A DNA stretch of 64,000 bases from Trichomonas vaginalis G3 (GCF_026262505.1 NC_067204.1:18516165-18580164); one strand, 5' to 3'; counted from the stretch's first letter, positions 8,327 to 17,536 are shown. Notes: generated by a model from the sequence alone, not told the origin. Numbers and translations are program-made.

Positions 8327-10634
8327 TTTAATTTTTGGAATTCAATATTAAAATTATTCTTCTCTTCGATCAATGATAAATCTAGAAAATCATTTTCAGA
8401 AAACTTTCTGAATTCTTCTCCGTTGAAAAGTTTCACGTTATATTATGTATTTCATATTTTCCTAACTATCATATATTTATTTTCAAACAAGAATTAATAA
8501 TATATTGCAACTCAAAATTAAATTTTTTCTAAAGATTTTTGACGTTATGTATTTTAAAGAATTCTCAGCAAACATTTATATAAATGATTTTATTTTTGAA
8601 GTTTTTGAAGTAAATTACTCGAATGATTCAAATTGGGTATGAAGAATCAGTATTTAGGTTAAGGATCTCGTATGGAGAAAAATCTTCTCCAACTCTAAAC
8701 TTCAGTTTGGAGACACTTTACAAATTGTAAACTTCAAATTGGCAAAATATATATATAAATATCAGTCATGTTCCTAAATTTAACAAGCTTGTGCTCAAAC
8801 TTGATATGTAGGAAGTACTTAGCATTTAATTAAGAATTGGCAAATTATATCAAGGAATATTTTTGTAATTTCATGAATAATATAAATGAAAGTAATCAAC
8901 ATAGAAATGCGAAAGCAAACTCCCTTAGGCTAAACTGATTTTATTGGGAATCAATGAAAAATATTTTAGATTTAATTTTATCGATGATCTAAGAGAGATC
9001 ATTAATAGATTAGATGAAAACTATAGTAGTTTTATTCGTATTATCAAATAAAGATTATTTTAAATTGAATATGCATAAAAAATCTGTGATATGATATTTT
9101 GTGGTAGTGACTAATATCTATAGTTGAAATATAATATAAACTCGCCATAAATGCTGATTAGCATTCAAGAAATTTAATTTTAAAACCGTCTATAATTCTA
9201 TTTGCCTGATCTATAGATTATAACGGTGGACTGCATTATTAGGTTTGCTTAAGACAAAGTATTTTAATAACTTGTTTTAAGATATGAGAAACAGACACAA
9301 CTAATTAAAACATTTTCTGTCAGGTGATACAATAATCAATTGATAATATTATGCTTTTAGTTATAGAAGAAAAATGCTTTTACAAAAAATATAAATATAA
9401 AGATCAATGAAGTTAAACATATACACCAGAACCAGAATCTTCTTTCATATCAGAAGAAGATCTATCATTTGATGGTTTCTTACAGAAAATGAAATAGACA
9501 ATAAGTACAATAATAACAATGCCAAGAAGACGGCAAATACAATTCCTACAATTTGGCCGCCAGATAATCCTCCCTTAGAAGGAGATGATGTTGGATTTGG
9601 TTGTTCTCCTGAAACATATTTTGTCTTCTCAAGTTTAATCTCTTTAGAGAAGACATTTGAAGGTGGTTGTTCATCGGATTGAGCAGTTCTGATCCGAAGC
9701 TTAGCTTCTTCTGAATCTCTAATTTCATCGATTTTAGGAGCTGGTATGGTAAGTTGATATGTTTTGCCATCATCAGCTAGGAGCTTCTTAGAAGATGTAC
9801 TCGAACCGCTAGAAATTTCTTTAACATTCTTTTCAGGAAGTGGAATATAACTTTGATCTTCATAGAATTTATATTCGAATTTTCCTGTCCTTTCCTCAAA
9901 ATGCTTGAATTGAATAATAACAACGATTGGCTCTTCTGCTTTATATGCTTCTTTAACTTCAGAATTATCTGGTGATTCTGTTATGTATGGCGACTGTTTA
10001 ACATCAATCTTTAATGCTTTTTCTGCTTTTTGTCCAGCAGGATCTTTAATAGATAATTTGACTGTGATTTGTTGGTTATTAGGGATTTCGGATGGAGCTT
10101 TGATTGTAAATTGATAAAATCCATCATCATTCTTAGTTAACAAAGCAGGTTCTGGTGTTTGAGAGTTAATTTGATACATCGGAGAAGCCTTTGAGGCATC
10201 ATCTTCTACTACATCAGCTTTAAATGAAGACTGATTAATTGATCAGCTGAATATTTAACATTTTTATCAGAATTCATATCTTTAAAATCTGAAATGGTTG
10301 GAGGGGCACAAATTATAATATTATCAATTTTTTGTTCAGAAACAATTGAATGATCAAAAATTAAAGCAACAAATATCGGATCATAGTGGAGCTTTGATTG
10401 TATCGGGAATTTGCATTGAATATTTATTTTCAGTAAATTGAACATGTAAATTGTATCCAGAAAAGAATCTGGTTTGGAAGTCTGCCTAGCAGCAAGAATC
10501 GAATATCCTTGATTTGAACTTGGAAAATCGATTGTGATTGGCAAGACAATTGTATCAGGAATTTTATAATAAACTTTTCAGGAGTTTGAATTAAATTAAT
10601 AGTTGGATGTCATGTTTGCCAAATATGATTTTAA

Positions 10635-12449
10635 TGAATTCCTCAGATCTTAAATCTGTGGTCACTTGATCTACTGTTTGATTAGTTGCTATGACGACAT
10701 GTAAATGTCTTGTAGCGCCACTTACACCACTAACATTTACTGTGATGTATCCTTCCTTGCGTGTAATTTGGTCTTCTGTGAATTTCTTAATTTTATCATT
10801 ATTACCATCAATATCTTGATCTCCAAGAGCAGCTTGGTCATTATCGGTGAAAATGTAGTATACTTTTTTGATGGCTGCTGCAGATCCTGTTTCTATCTTG
10901 AGCTTGTAACTGCCTGCCTCCTCGATTCTGCTTGCTTGACCTTCATCGGTATTGACAATTGAAGCACCGCTGATTTTTGGATAAATTTTGATTTCCTTTT
11001 TGAATTCCTCAGATCTTAAATCTGTGGTCACTTGATCTACTGTTTGAGTAGTTGCTATGACGACATGTAAATGTCTTGTAGCGCCACTTACACCACTAAC
11101 ATTTACTGTGATGTATCCTTCCTTGCGTGTAATTTGGTCTTCTGTGAATTTCTTAATTTTATCATTATTACCATCAATATCTTGATCTCCAAGAGCAGCT
11201 TGGTCATTATCGGTGAAAATGTAGTATACTTTTTTGATGGCTGCTGCAGATCCTGTTTCTATCTTGAGCTTGTAACTGCCTGCCTCCTCGATTCTGCTTG
11301 CTTGACCTTCATCGGTATTGACAATTGAAGCACCGCTGATTTTTGGATAAATTTTGATTTCCTTTTTGAATTCTCAGATCTTAAATCTGTGGTCACTTGA
11401 TCTACTGTTTGAGTAGTTGCTATGACGACATGTAAATGTCTTGTAGCGCCACTTACACCACTAACATCTACTGTGATGTATCCTTCCTTGCGTGTAATTT
11501 GGTCTTCTGTGAATTTCTTAATTTTATCATTATTACCATCAATATCTTGATCTCCAAGAGCAGCTTGGTCATTATCGGTGAAAATGTAGTATACTTTTTT
11601 GATGGCTGCTGCAGATCCTGTTTCTATCTTGAGCTTGTAACTGCCTGCCTCCTCGATTCTGCTTGCTTGACCTTCATCGGTATTGACAATTGAAGCACCG
11701 CTGATTTTTGGATAAATTTTGATTTCCTTTTTGAATTCTCAGATCTTAAATCTGTGGTCACTTGATCTACTGTTTGAGTAGTTGCTATGACGACATGTAA
11801 ATGTCTTGTAGCGCCACTTACACCACTAACATCTACTGTGATGTATCCTTCCTTGCGTGTAATTTGGTCTTCTGTGAATTTCTTAATTTTATCATTATTA
11901 CCATCAATATCTTGATCTCCAAGAGCAGCTTGGTCATTATCGGTGAAAATGTAGTATACTTTTTTGATGGCTGCTGCAGATCCTGTTTCTATCTTGAGCT
12001 TGTAACTGCCTGCCTCCTCGATTCTGCTTGCTTGACCTTCATCGGTATTGACAATTGAAGCACCGCTGATTTTTGGATAAATTTTGATTTCCTTTTTGAA
12101 TTCTCAGATCTTAAATCTGTGGTCACTTGATCTACTGTTTGAGTAGTTGCTATGACGACATGTAAATGTCTTGTAGCGCCACTTACACCACTAACATCTA
12201 CTGTGATGTATCCTTCCTTGCGTGTAATTTGGTCTTCTGTGAATTTCTTAATTTTATCATTATTACCATCAATATCTTGATCTCCAAGAGCAGCTTGGTC
12301 ATTATCGGTGAAAATGTAGTATACTTTTTTGATGGCTGCTGCAGATCCTGTTTCTATCTTGAGCTTGTAACTGCCTGCCTCCTCGATTCTGCTTGCTTGA
12401 CCTTCATCGGTATTGACAATTGAAGCACCGCTGATTTTTGGATAAATTT
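10635..12449 (-). repeat. Five tandem 366-bp coding repeats of G2 (3' side)
   Basis: Head-to-tail units of about 365-366 bp, nearly identical to those in G3 and G4. Two units at the 3' end carry ACATTTACT where others have ACATCTACT (Asn instead of Asp in VDVSG). The fifth unit stops at GGATAAATTT, where E1 begins. Confidence 0.9.
12445..12449. repeat. Target-site duplication of E1, left copy
   Basis: AATTT here and again at 43,265-43,269. The uninterrupted repeat unit elsewhere reads GGATAAATTTTGATTTCC, which gives the pre-insertion site. Flanking A and T runs leave one base of uncertainty. A 5-6 bp duplication is usual for Mavericks. Confidence 0.65.
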
Positions 12450-12460
12450 AAAAAAAAAAA

Positions 12461-12517
12461 GGTAGTGGGGCTTCCAGGCGCGTTGCGCCCTCTAGCCCCG
12501 AAGATGCTTAGTATAAA
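12461..12517 (+). repeat. E1 left terminal inverted repeat
   Basis: Begins GGTAGTGGGGCTTCC after 11 A and runs to TTAGTATAAA. It matches the reverse complement of 43,198-43,254 except one base. It contains the hairpin GGCGC-GTT-GCGCC. A second, partial unit (GGGCTTCCAGGAGCTTTTC) follows at 12,536-12,554. Confidence 0.85.
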
Positions 12518-12611
12518 TGAAGTTTTTATTCGGAGGGCTTCCAGGAGCTTTTCACAAATTATATATGTTTTCATGTTTTGTCACTTTTCTGTCACTTTTC
12601 AGGAAAAAACA

Positions 12612-12617
12612 TTTTTA
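12612..12617 (+). promoter_or_regulatory. Element start motif TTTTTA before the methyltransferase gene
   Basis: ATTTTTATTATTATATATAA directly precedes the ATG at 12,631; motif-to-start distance is 14 nt. Confidence 0.45.
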
Positions 12618-12630
12618 TTATTATATATAA

Positions 12631-13447
12631 ATGAATTTTACAAAACCACCGTTACCGTTCTTTGGAAATAAGAGTAGATGTAAAGATATTCTATTGAGAG
12701 AACTTAAGAAACTACCGAATGGTCTAACATTTGTAGATTTGTTCGGTGGAAGTTTCTATATATCCCATTTGTGCCATACAATATTCCCAGACTCAAAGAT
12801 TATATGCAATGACTTCGACAACTATATGGACCGTCTCAAACATATACCAGACACAAACAATATATTGAAAGAGTTAAAAGAAAAGATACCTATAGGTAAG
12901 ATGGAACGTATACCATTAGATAAGAAAAATATTGTGAGAGAGGTTTTGAAAAAGCAGAATATATAGACTGGGATAGTATATCTGCTAGACTATTATATAG
13001 TGGTTCTATAAGAGTTCATGACATTGAAACACTTATGTCAAAAGTTTTATATCTTAACTATACAAATGTTTTCAAAAAGAACATAGAAAAATATATTGAG
13101 GGTATAGAGTTTGTGAGATGTCGTTGGACAGAGTTGTATGAAAAATATAAAGACAAGGAAAATGTTTTTTTATAGTGGACCCGCCGTTCTATAACACATG
13201 GGATTTTCAATACCAAGTAGACTGGACTTTGAGAGACTCTTTAGAAACTTTAGACGTTATACATAACCATCCATGCTTTTACTTTACATCCGATAAAAGT
13301 GGTTTGGAAACCGTTATGAGATGGTTAGAGGACATACATGACTATGAGTTTAGATATGACAAGATAGAATATGAGAGAGGTCCTATAAACCGGAGAAAGT
13401 GTCACAACAAAGAAATTTTATTGGTAAGTAAATGTGGTTTGAAATAG
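12631..13447 (+). pseudogene. DNA N6-adenine methyltransferase (Dam/D12 class), E1
   Basis: Predicted AdoMet-dependent methyltransferase acting on adenine N6 in DNA. Visible landmarks in order: PFFGNKSRC close to the N-terminus (motif X type), FVDLFGGSF (AdoMet-binding motif I), and VDPPFYNT (motif IV, the DPPY/F catalytic signature) in the second half; total size about 270 residues, normal for the family. Maverick-borne adenine methyltransferases are known in T. vaginalis, where 6mA is the main DNA modification. First gene inside the left terminus; its end overlaps the start of a 43-residue membrane protein. About two breaks in this copy. A degraded copy lies at 30,644-31,457 and an inverted 3' fragment in E0. 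Confidence 0.8.
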
Positions 13448-13563
13448 GACTACTTGTTTTAGGTTTTTTCCATTGTGTCATTTATTTATTTGACGTGGCA
13501 GAAAGATATAGAGAATATGAAGATGAACCAATGCCTGCAAATGTTCAGCATATGTACTCGTAA
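13432..13563 (+). CDS. Small single-pass membrane protein, 43 residues
   Basis: Short open frame starting MWFEIGLLVLGFFHCVIYLF, a clear hydrophobic helix, followed by a charged tail (ERYREYEDEPMPAN). It overlaps the end of the methyltransferase gene by 16 nt in another frame and is preceded by TTTTATTGGTAAGTAAATG, close to the common start motif. The noisy copy near 31,440 keeps most of the sequence. Function unknown; a small membrane protein acting on entry, exit or the host membrane is possible. Confidence 0.5.
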   Translation: MWFEIGLLVLGFFHCVIYLFDVAERYREYEDEPMPANVQHMYS

Positions 13564-13569
13564 GAGATA

Positions 13570-13575
13570 TTTTTA
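13570..13575 (+). promoter_or_regulatory. Element start motif TTTTTA before the 13,587 gene
   Basis: ATTTTTATCTAATATTAAATG; motif 12 nt before the start. Confidence 0.5.
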
Positions 13576-13586
13576 TCTAATATTAA

Positions 13587-13949
13587 ATGGACGCACAGAA
13601 CTTAGCGAATGCACAGCAACCTGGACAACCAAACCCAGAGAATATTCCAAATGAAGTTAGAATACAAACTGCAATGGCAAACTATGGTCAAGTGCCAACA
13701 GATGTACAAATGCAAACTGCCATGTCAAATGACGCTGCGTTAGGCTTACCACCATGGTATGCAAATATGAGATGGAAAGAGTTTTATACAAACCCTGAAG
13801 TGGGATATAAACAACTTTATGCAGATGACGCGAACACAGGAGTTGACCCAGAATATGTTTTCTACCAGAGGAGAAACAGAATGTATGAGCTCCAGTTAAA
13901 GAATGCTATGGAACTCAACAGGAAACGTAAGAGACTAGGCGGACATTAG
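13587..13949 (+). CDS. Unrecognised 120-residue element protein
   Basis: Starts MDAQNLANAQQPGQPNPEN. The first 30 residues are Gln/Asn/Pro-rich and probably disordered; two similar phrases follow (VRIQTAMANYG and VQMQTAMSNDA), then an aromatic-rich part (PPWYANMRWKEFY) and a basic C-terminus (NRKRKRLGGH). No membrane segment or known motif. It sits 17 bp ahead of the pVI-like gene on the same strand. The basic tail ending in Gly-Gly-His and the cluster with other small virion-like genes suggest a structural accessory protein, but that is inference. Looks whole. Confidence 0.55.
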   Translation: MDAQNLANAQQPGQPNPENIPNEVRIQTAMANYGQVPTDVQMQTAMSNDAALGLPPWYANMRWKEFYTNPEVGYKQLYADDANTGVDPEYVFYQRRNRMYELQLKNAMELNRKRKRLGGH

Positions 13950-13950
13950 A

Positions 13951-13956
13951 TTTTTA
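13951..13956 (+). promoter_or_regulatory. Element start motif TTTTTA before the 13,967 gene
   Basis: TTTTTACACGTAGTAAATG, starting immediately after the stop codon of the preceding gene; motif 11 nt before the start. A separate promoter inside so small a gap argues against a shared operon-like transcript. Confidence 0.5.
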
Positions 13957-13966
13957 CACGTAGTAA

Positions 13967-14209
13967 ATGGGTTTCTTCAGTAGTATTGGAAACTTCTTCA
14001 GAAGAGTTGGAAGAGGTATATGGAATGGAATAAAATCTGTCGGAAGAGGAGTATGGAACGGTGTCAAAAATATTGGTAAAAGAGTAGGTCAGTTCGTTGG
14101 TATTATACCTAAAGACCCTGAACCAGAAGAACAAGCTCCTGTTATACAACAGCCTGAACCTGCACCACAGTCTAGTTGGCAACCAAATCCAACACCTCAA
14201 CCGTATTAA
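13967..14209 (+). CDS. Small amphipathic, possibly myristoylated protein (pVI-like?)
   Basis: 80 residues. The N-terminus MGFFSSIGNFF fits the N-myristoylation pattern (Gly2, Ser6). It is followed by a Gly/Trp/Arg-rich amphipathic stretch with repeated phrases (GRGIWNGIKSVGRGVWNGVK) and an acidic, Pro/Gln-rich tail. This is the look of a membrane-active capsid-internal peptide such as adenovirus protein VI or other viral lytic peptides. No homology can be shown by eye. It ends 4 bp before the convergent gene at 14,214. A second protein of this style is at 17,133. Looks whole. Confidence 0.55.
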   Translation: MGFFSSIGNFFRRVGRGIWNGIKSVGRGVWNGVKNIGKRVGQFVGIIPKDPEPEEQAPVIQQPEPAPQSSWQPNPTPQPY

Positions 14210-14213
14210 AAAA

Positions 14214-15062
14214 TTATATTTTTACCGTTCGATAGTAGTTGTATATGAAACTAAGTTCTAAGTAAAACGCATGGTATAATGGAATTATTCTTTTTCTTCC
14301 ATCTGTAGTAAACCATACTTGAAAGTCTGAAATACTTCCACTTGGTGGTTCGTATAACTTTGTAGGTTTTTCGTAAAAATCATTCATCAGACATAAGAAA
14401 GAGTTTTGCGCACCAGAAAATGAAGCATGAACAATAATAGCATCTGGGTCGAAAATATTTTCATATGTTCCATTAGGGTTTTCGACTTCATAAAAGTTCG
14501 GGTGTACTGGATATTCTGCAGGCTGATTTAACATCCTCATAAATCTATACCATGCCAAGTTGTTATATTTTGTAGAAATATAAACGTTTTCTCCAAGGTC
14601 TTCTATTTTATTGATTTTAACAGTTGCATTTTTCCTGTCATAAATAATATCGAGATGGTATTCTCCTTCGTCAATGTTATACTGGTTTGCATATTCGATA
14701 TAGATATCGTTTATTTTTTCTTGAAAAGCTTGAAGAGTTGTTTCTAAGTTTACAAGCAAATTCACTTGTAAAAGTTTTCCCTGTTCAAATTTCTCATACA
14801 TACGTTTTTCTTTGTTATAGTATCGAACTTCAAAAGCGACCGTAAATGGGAAACCATGTATGGCTTCTGAAATGAACTTCATTCTACGAAAGCCAATAGC
14901 TTTTGTGACGGATGGGTCTCTTAACCATCTTAATGGGTAGTCAAAACGATAGCCTTCATGCTTTACGGTATCTGTCTCAAACTTTTGACCGACATTAGTA
15001 AAAAGTTCATCTAATGGTTTAGTTGTAGCAACTCTAGAATTTTCTTTTTCTATTGAAAGCAT
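14214..15062 (-). CDS. Unrecognised 282-residue element protein divergent from the fibre gene
   Basis: Start chosen at MLSIEKENSRVATT (15,062) rather than the longer frame to 15,158, because the longer form would run into the fibre gene and the start motif TTTTTATTCTAGATAAAAATATG sits just before 15,062. The protein is soluble, rich in Tyr, Phe and Asn, with many beta-prone strands (FTVAFEVRYYNKEKRMYEKF, LDIIYDRKNATVKI) and no membrane segment. It shares a 19-bp divergent intergenic region with the fibre gene. A virion part that works with the fibre (for example a fibre base or second jelly-roll protein) is an attractive guess only. Looks whole; a noisy copy lies at 32,220-33,065. Confidence 0.55.
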   Translation of the reverse strand: MLSIEKENSRVATTKPLDELFTNVGQKFETDTVKHEGYRFDYPLRWLRDPSVTKAIGFRRMKFISEAIHGFPFTVAFEVRYYNKEKRMYEKFEQGKLLQVNLLVNLETTLQAFQEKINDIYIEYANQYNIDEGEYHLDIIYDRKNATVKINKIEDLGENVYISTKYNNLAWYRFMRMLNQPAEYPVHPNFYEVENPNGTYENIFDPDAIIVHASFSGAQNSFLCLMNDFYEKPTKLYEPPSGSISDFQVWFTTDGRKRIIPLYHAFYLELSFIYNYYRTVKI

Positions 15063-15063
15063 A

Positions 15064-15082
15064 TTTTTATCTAGAATAAAAA
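15064..15082. promoter_or_regulatory. Palindromic bidirectional start region (15,062 / 15,082)
   Basis: ATTTTTAT-CTAGA-ATAAAAAT is an inverted repeat that places TTTTTA 13 nt before the plus-strand ATG at 15,082 and 15 nt before the minus-strand ATG at 15,062. Only 19 bp separate the two genes. Confidence 0.55.
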
Positions 15083-16245
15083 TGTCAAATGAAACAGCGT
15101 CTATGAGAGAACTACAACACAACCGACAACTCATTATGCAAGCTCTAAATAAGAACACAACAAACTTTTCAAACTATTCTAAGATATCTGAGTCATTGAA
15201 AGAAGGAAACTTAAAACTGACATTAAACCCAATGACAGATGAGTTTCTGTTTCAAGACAGTAAGAACCATACTGTCTGTATAAATCCAACAAAAGGAACT
15301 TTAAACGAGAAACCTATAAATGAACTTCTTTTGAAAGCAGATGTTGACAACAAAGCTGACAAAGAATATGTAGATGCAACAAAAGAATATATTTGCGCAT
15401 GGACAGAAAGAACATACCCACAAAAACATCATACACATAACATCTATGACGTAGATGAACTTCAAGAAAAGTTAGATGACAAAGCGGATAAGAACCATAC
15501 ACATAAATCCTTCACTACTGTTAGAGCAGACGACATAATATTGAACTTTGACCTTGGTTCAAGTGCACCATTAGAAAATCCAAGTACAAGCGTAAAAGAT
15601 ACTCTTAACAATTTAGATAACAGTTGCAGGAATATCGAAGATCATGCCAGAAACTTTGAAGCATATGAACTACCAACAATGTTAGATAAGAAAGCAGACA
15701 AAACAGAGCTTCAAACATTAAAGACAGAAATACTTCAAACATTATATCCTATAGGTTCTATTTATACGTCAATGAACTCTACCAGACCAGAAGTAGTACT
15801 TGGTTTTGGAACTTGGACTCAAATAGTCGACAGGTTTTTGTATTGTGCAAACTCTTCAAAGGAAACAGGTGGAAGTAAAACGATTTCAGGTGCAAATTTA
15901 CCTGCACACAGTCACTACATAAATTTAAGTACATCTCAAGAAGGTGGGCATAGGCATAAATATTGGGATTGGTCAGGAATGACAAAAGGTAAAGGATATG
16001 ATGTTAAAGACAACGTTCAGTTTGCTATAAATTGTTACTGGAGTAACACTGAGGGAGGAGGAAACCATACACATCGCGTTTCAGGATATACACAAACAAC
16101 GGGACAAAGTAAAGACTACATGCCACCTTACATGACTGTATTCGCATGTATAGAATGCTTAGTCGTCATTTTCAACTTCTTTAGCATATTCGTCAGGAGT
16201 TGTCTTATATTTGTTAGGACTGTCTTTGAAAGTATACCACCTTGA
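15082..16245 (+). CDS. Phage-tail-collar-like fibre / receptor-binding protein
   Basis: 387 residues. A helical N-terminal part (1-45) is followed by KADK spacers (85-93, 134-137, 204-207) and an HHTHNIYDVDELQEKL...KADKNHTH unit (116-141), the style of trimeric tail-fibre shafts. The distal part has YPIGSIYTS (222-230), GFGTWTQIVDRFLY, TGGSKT (262-267), LPAHSH (273-278), paired His phrases (HRHKY, NHTHR) and PPYMTVFA (348-355). In order, these are hallmarks of phage tail-collar/baseplate-wedge-like fibre tips. Likely role: attachment fibre of the virus-like particle. It is divergent from the 14,214 gene and its 3' end overlaps the integrase gene on the other strand; the last 30 or so residues in that overlap may not be native. 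Looks whole. A noisy copy is at about 33,085-34,150. Confidence 0.75.
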   Translation: MSNETASMRELQHNRQLIMQALNKNTTNFSNYSKISESLKEGNLKLTLNPMTDEFLFQDSKNHTVCINPTKGTLNEKPINELLLKADVDNKADKEYVDATKEYICAWTERTYPQKHHTHNIYDVDELQEKLDDKADKNHTHKSFTTVRADDIILNFDLGSSAPLENPSTSVKDTLNNLDNSCRNIEDHARNFEAYELPTMLDKKADKTELQTLKTEILQTLYPIGSIYTSMNSTRPEVVLGFGTWTQIVDRFLYCANSSKETGGSKTISGANLPAHSHYINLSTSQEGGHRHKYWDWSGMTKGKGYDVKDNVQFAINCYWSNTEGGGNHTHRVSGYTQTTGQSKDYMPPYMTVFACIECLVVIFNFFSIFVRSCLIFVRTVFESIPP

Positions 16246-17115
16246 ACTTTGACAAGTTTGAAACGAGGTCTGACAATAGTAGTTTTATCTTCTGCTTGCA
16301 GTCTGTACATTTTGCCATGTTTGCCTAAAACTTCATAATATTTCTTGTATACTTTCTTCTATTTTTTACGAACACGAATGTGGAGTACTGTCGGGTTCCA
16401 TTGTTGTCATAGTCAATAGTATTTTCATATGGTCGCGTTTAGGTATTTCTATTTTTACTTTGTCACCTTTCTGAAGTTTGAAGCCCGGCATTCTTTCTTG
16501 TTTGTCTCTTTTGACTAAATTATTAAATATATAGTCTTTCTCTAAGTCAGGGTTGTTTTTCATTTCTTCAGGGGAGTGGTTTCCCAAACCTTTTTGTTTA
16601 CGGCTATTGTAAATATTTAAAACTTGTCTCATCTTTGCCATGGAGAAGTGTCTATATTTGTCGTCATATGACATTTCATTTACTTCACCACCTTGTGGTT
16701 GGTTTAAGTCTCTTAACATTTTTATACAACCGTCAATGACACCAAGAGCAGAATGGTTTTGGTCGACAATGAAATATTGGTTTACATTTTTTGAACGCAG
16801 ATAGTTTTTAATATCGTCTGATTTGAAAGAACTTTCATAGTCAGATGTCAGTTTTGTTGGATGGTATTTGTCAACGAATATTGTCAAAGCAGTTTTCACA
16901 TCTAAAATATTTTTGGACCATAATGGTATGGCTTCACAGTATCTTGTGTTTTGACCGACAAATATTAGCCAGTATGGTGGTCCATCTTCTCTATACCTCG
17001 GAATGTTTTCCAAGATATCCATAAACCAAGCATTTGGTGTTGAACTAAAGATTTTTATCATGAGTGCTTTCTTTGTTGCCTTAGAAACATAGGGGTCCTT
17101 GTTTGAATTCGTCAT
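16159..17115 (-). pseudogene. Polinton integrase (retroviral-type DDE superfamily), E1
   Basis: Starts MTNSNKDPYVSKATKKA. The core has FMDILENIP, then YWLIFVGQNTRYCEAIPLW, TSDYESSF and NQYFIVDQNHSALGVIDG, the usual spacing of acidic catalytic positions in retroviral-like and Polinton integrases. After the core comes KLQKGDKVKIEIPKRD, resembling the SH3/chromodomain-like C-terminal part, with similarity continuing to about 16,159. It would insert the element DNA with a 5-6 bp target duplication, matching the AATTT seen. Divergent from the 17,133 gene with 17 bp between starts. About two breaks. A partial copy is in the noisy segment (about 34,170-34,855). Confidence 0.8.
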
Positions 17116-17121
17116 TTTTTA
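17116..17121 (+). promoter_or_regulatory. Element start motif TTTTTA before the 17,133 gene
   Basis: TTTTTAACCCATAAGAAATG; motif 12 nt before the start. The 17-bp gap also has to serve the integrase gene on the other strand, for which only a weaker TTTCTTAT is seen. Confidence 0.5.
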
Positions 17122-17132
17122 ACCCATAAGAA

Positions 17133-17471
17133 ATGGGTTTATTTGGCGCATTAGCAGGAGTTGCATCCAGATTTTTACCCGCAGTGGGAACAATAGCCAG
17201 AGGTGCATTTGGAATTGGAAGGAAGATTTTGAGTACATTAGGTATACTGAAAGAGAAAGCACAACCTATTATACAAACCGTACAGAAAGGTTGGGAGGTA
17301 GCACGAGATGCAACAAATCTTATTCCAAATCCTGAAACAAGAGGAAAAGTTCAAGAATGGATGGACAATGTAGGAAGACAAGCAGGAAACTATTATAACA
17401 AAGCAAATGACTACTATAACCAAGCAGGACACTATATGGACCAAGGTGAAAGATTCTTTAACAGAGGATAA
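17133..17471 (+). CDS. Small hydrophobic, possibly membrane-active capsid protein
   Basis: 112 residues starting MGLFGALAGVASRFLPAVG, a Gly/Ala-rich hydrophobic and amphipathic N-terminal half with Gly at position 2, then a Gln/Asn/Tyr-rich helix with repeats (NYYNKANDYYNQAGHYMDQG). The N-terminal style recalls viral membrane-penetrating peptides (polyomavirus VP2, adenovirus VI). With the 13,967 gene it makes two such proteins in one element. Divergent from the integrase gene. Whether this copy has the full C-terminus is uncertain. Confidence 0.5.
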   Translation: MGLFGALAGVASRFLPAVGTIARGAFGIGRKILSTLGILKEKAQPIIQTVQKGWEVARDATNLIPNPETRGKVQEWMDNVGRQAGNYYNKANDYYNQAGHYMDQGERFFNRG

Positions 17472-17536
17472 ACCATGCACAACAGTGGGTAAACAATAAC
17501 CAACCTCAACCGCCTCAAACGTGGGGAATGTAAATT

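Larger units (their letters stand above)
7546..9412. other. Host spacer downstream of G2
   Basis: AT-rich non-coding DNA without a credible gene. Apart from the 607-bp insertion at 7,720-8,326 it is nearly identical to the spacers at 44,502-45,742 and 56,617-57,864, so it is the standard intergenic unit of the tandem surface-protein family. The E0 terminus has replaced the left part of the unit. I see no RNA gene in it. Confidence 0.75.
9413..12449 (-). pseudogene. Surface repeat protein G2, 3' part (gene split by E1)
   Basis: The 3' portion of a G4-like surface-protein gene: about five 122-residue repeats, the non-repeat extracellular region (PSSNQGYSILAARQTSKPDS, CAPPTISDFKDMN, SPYITESPDNSEVKE), a Thr/Ser/Pro/Gly linker, a membrane segment and a short tail ending SGSGVYV. 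The 5' portion is at 43,265-44,062, beyond E1. Several small indels also interrupt the frame compared with G4, for example near 9,530, 10,230, 10,390 and 10,575. In the repeats, single missing bases at 11,371-11,380, 11,731-11,740 and 12,101-12,110 all fall at the same codon. With the insertion, the gene cannot make the full protein; a truncated product is unlikely because the start lies on the other side. Confidence 0.85.

Noticed and set aside
9413-9800. 75-codon frame MMAKHINLPYQLLKS on the minus strand, found in all copies
   Set aside because: It is the +1 or +2 frame inside the C-terminal region of the surface protein gene.
14214-15158. Longer start at 15,158 for the 282-residue gene
   Set aside because: It would overlap the fibre gene start and ignore the TTTTTA motif placed correctly for the start at 15,062.
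16159-17115. LTR retrotransposon inferred from the retroviral-type integrase
   Set aside because: No reverse transcriptase, protease, primer-binding site or LTRs; the neighbours are polymerase B, methyltransferase and capsid-type genes between inverted termini, as in Polintons.
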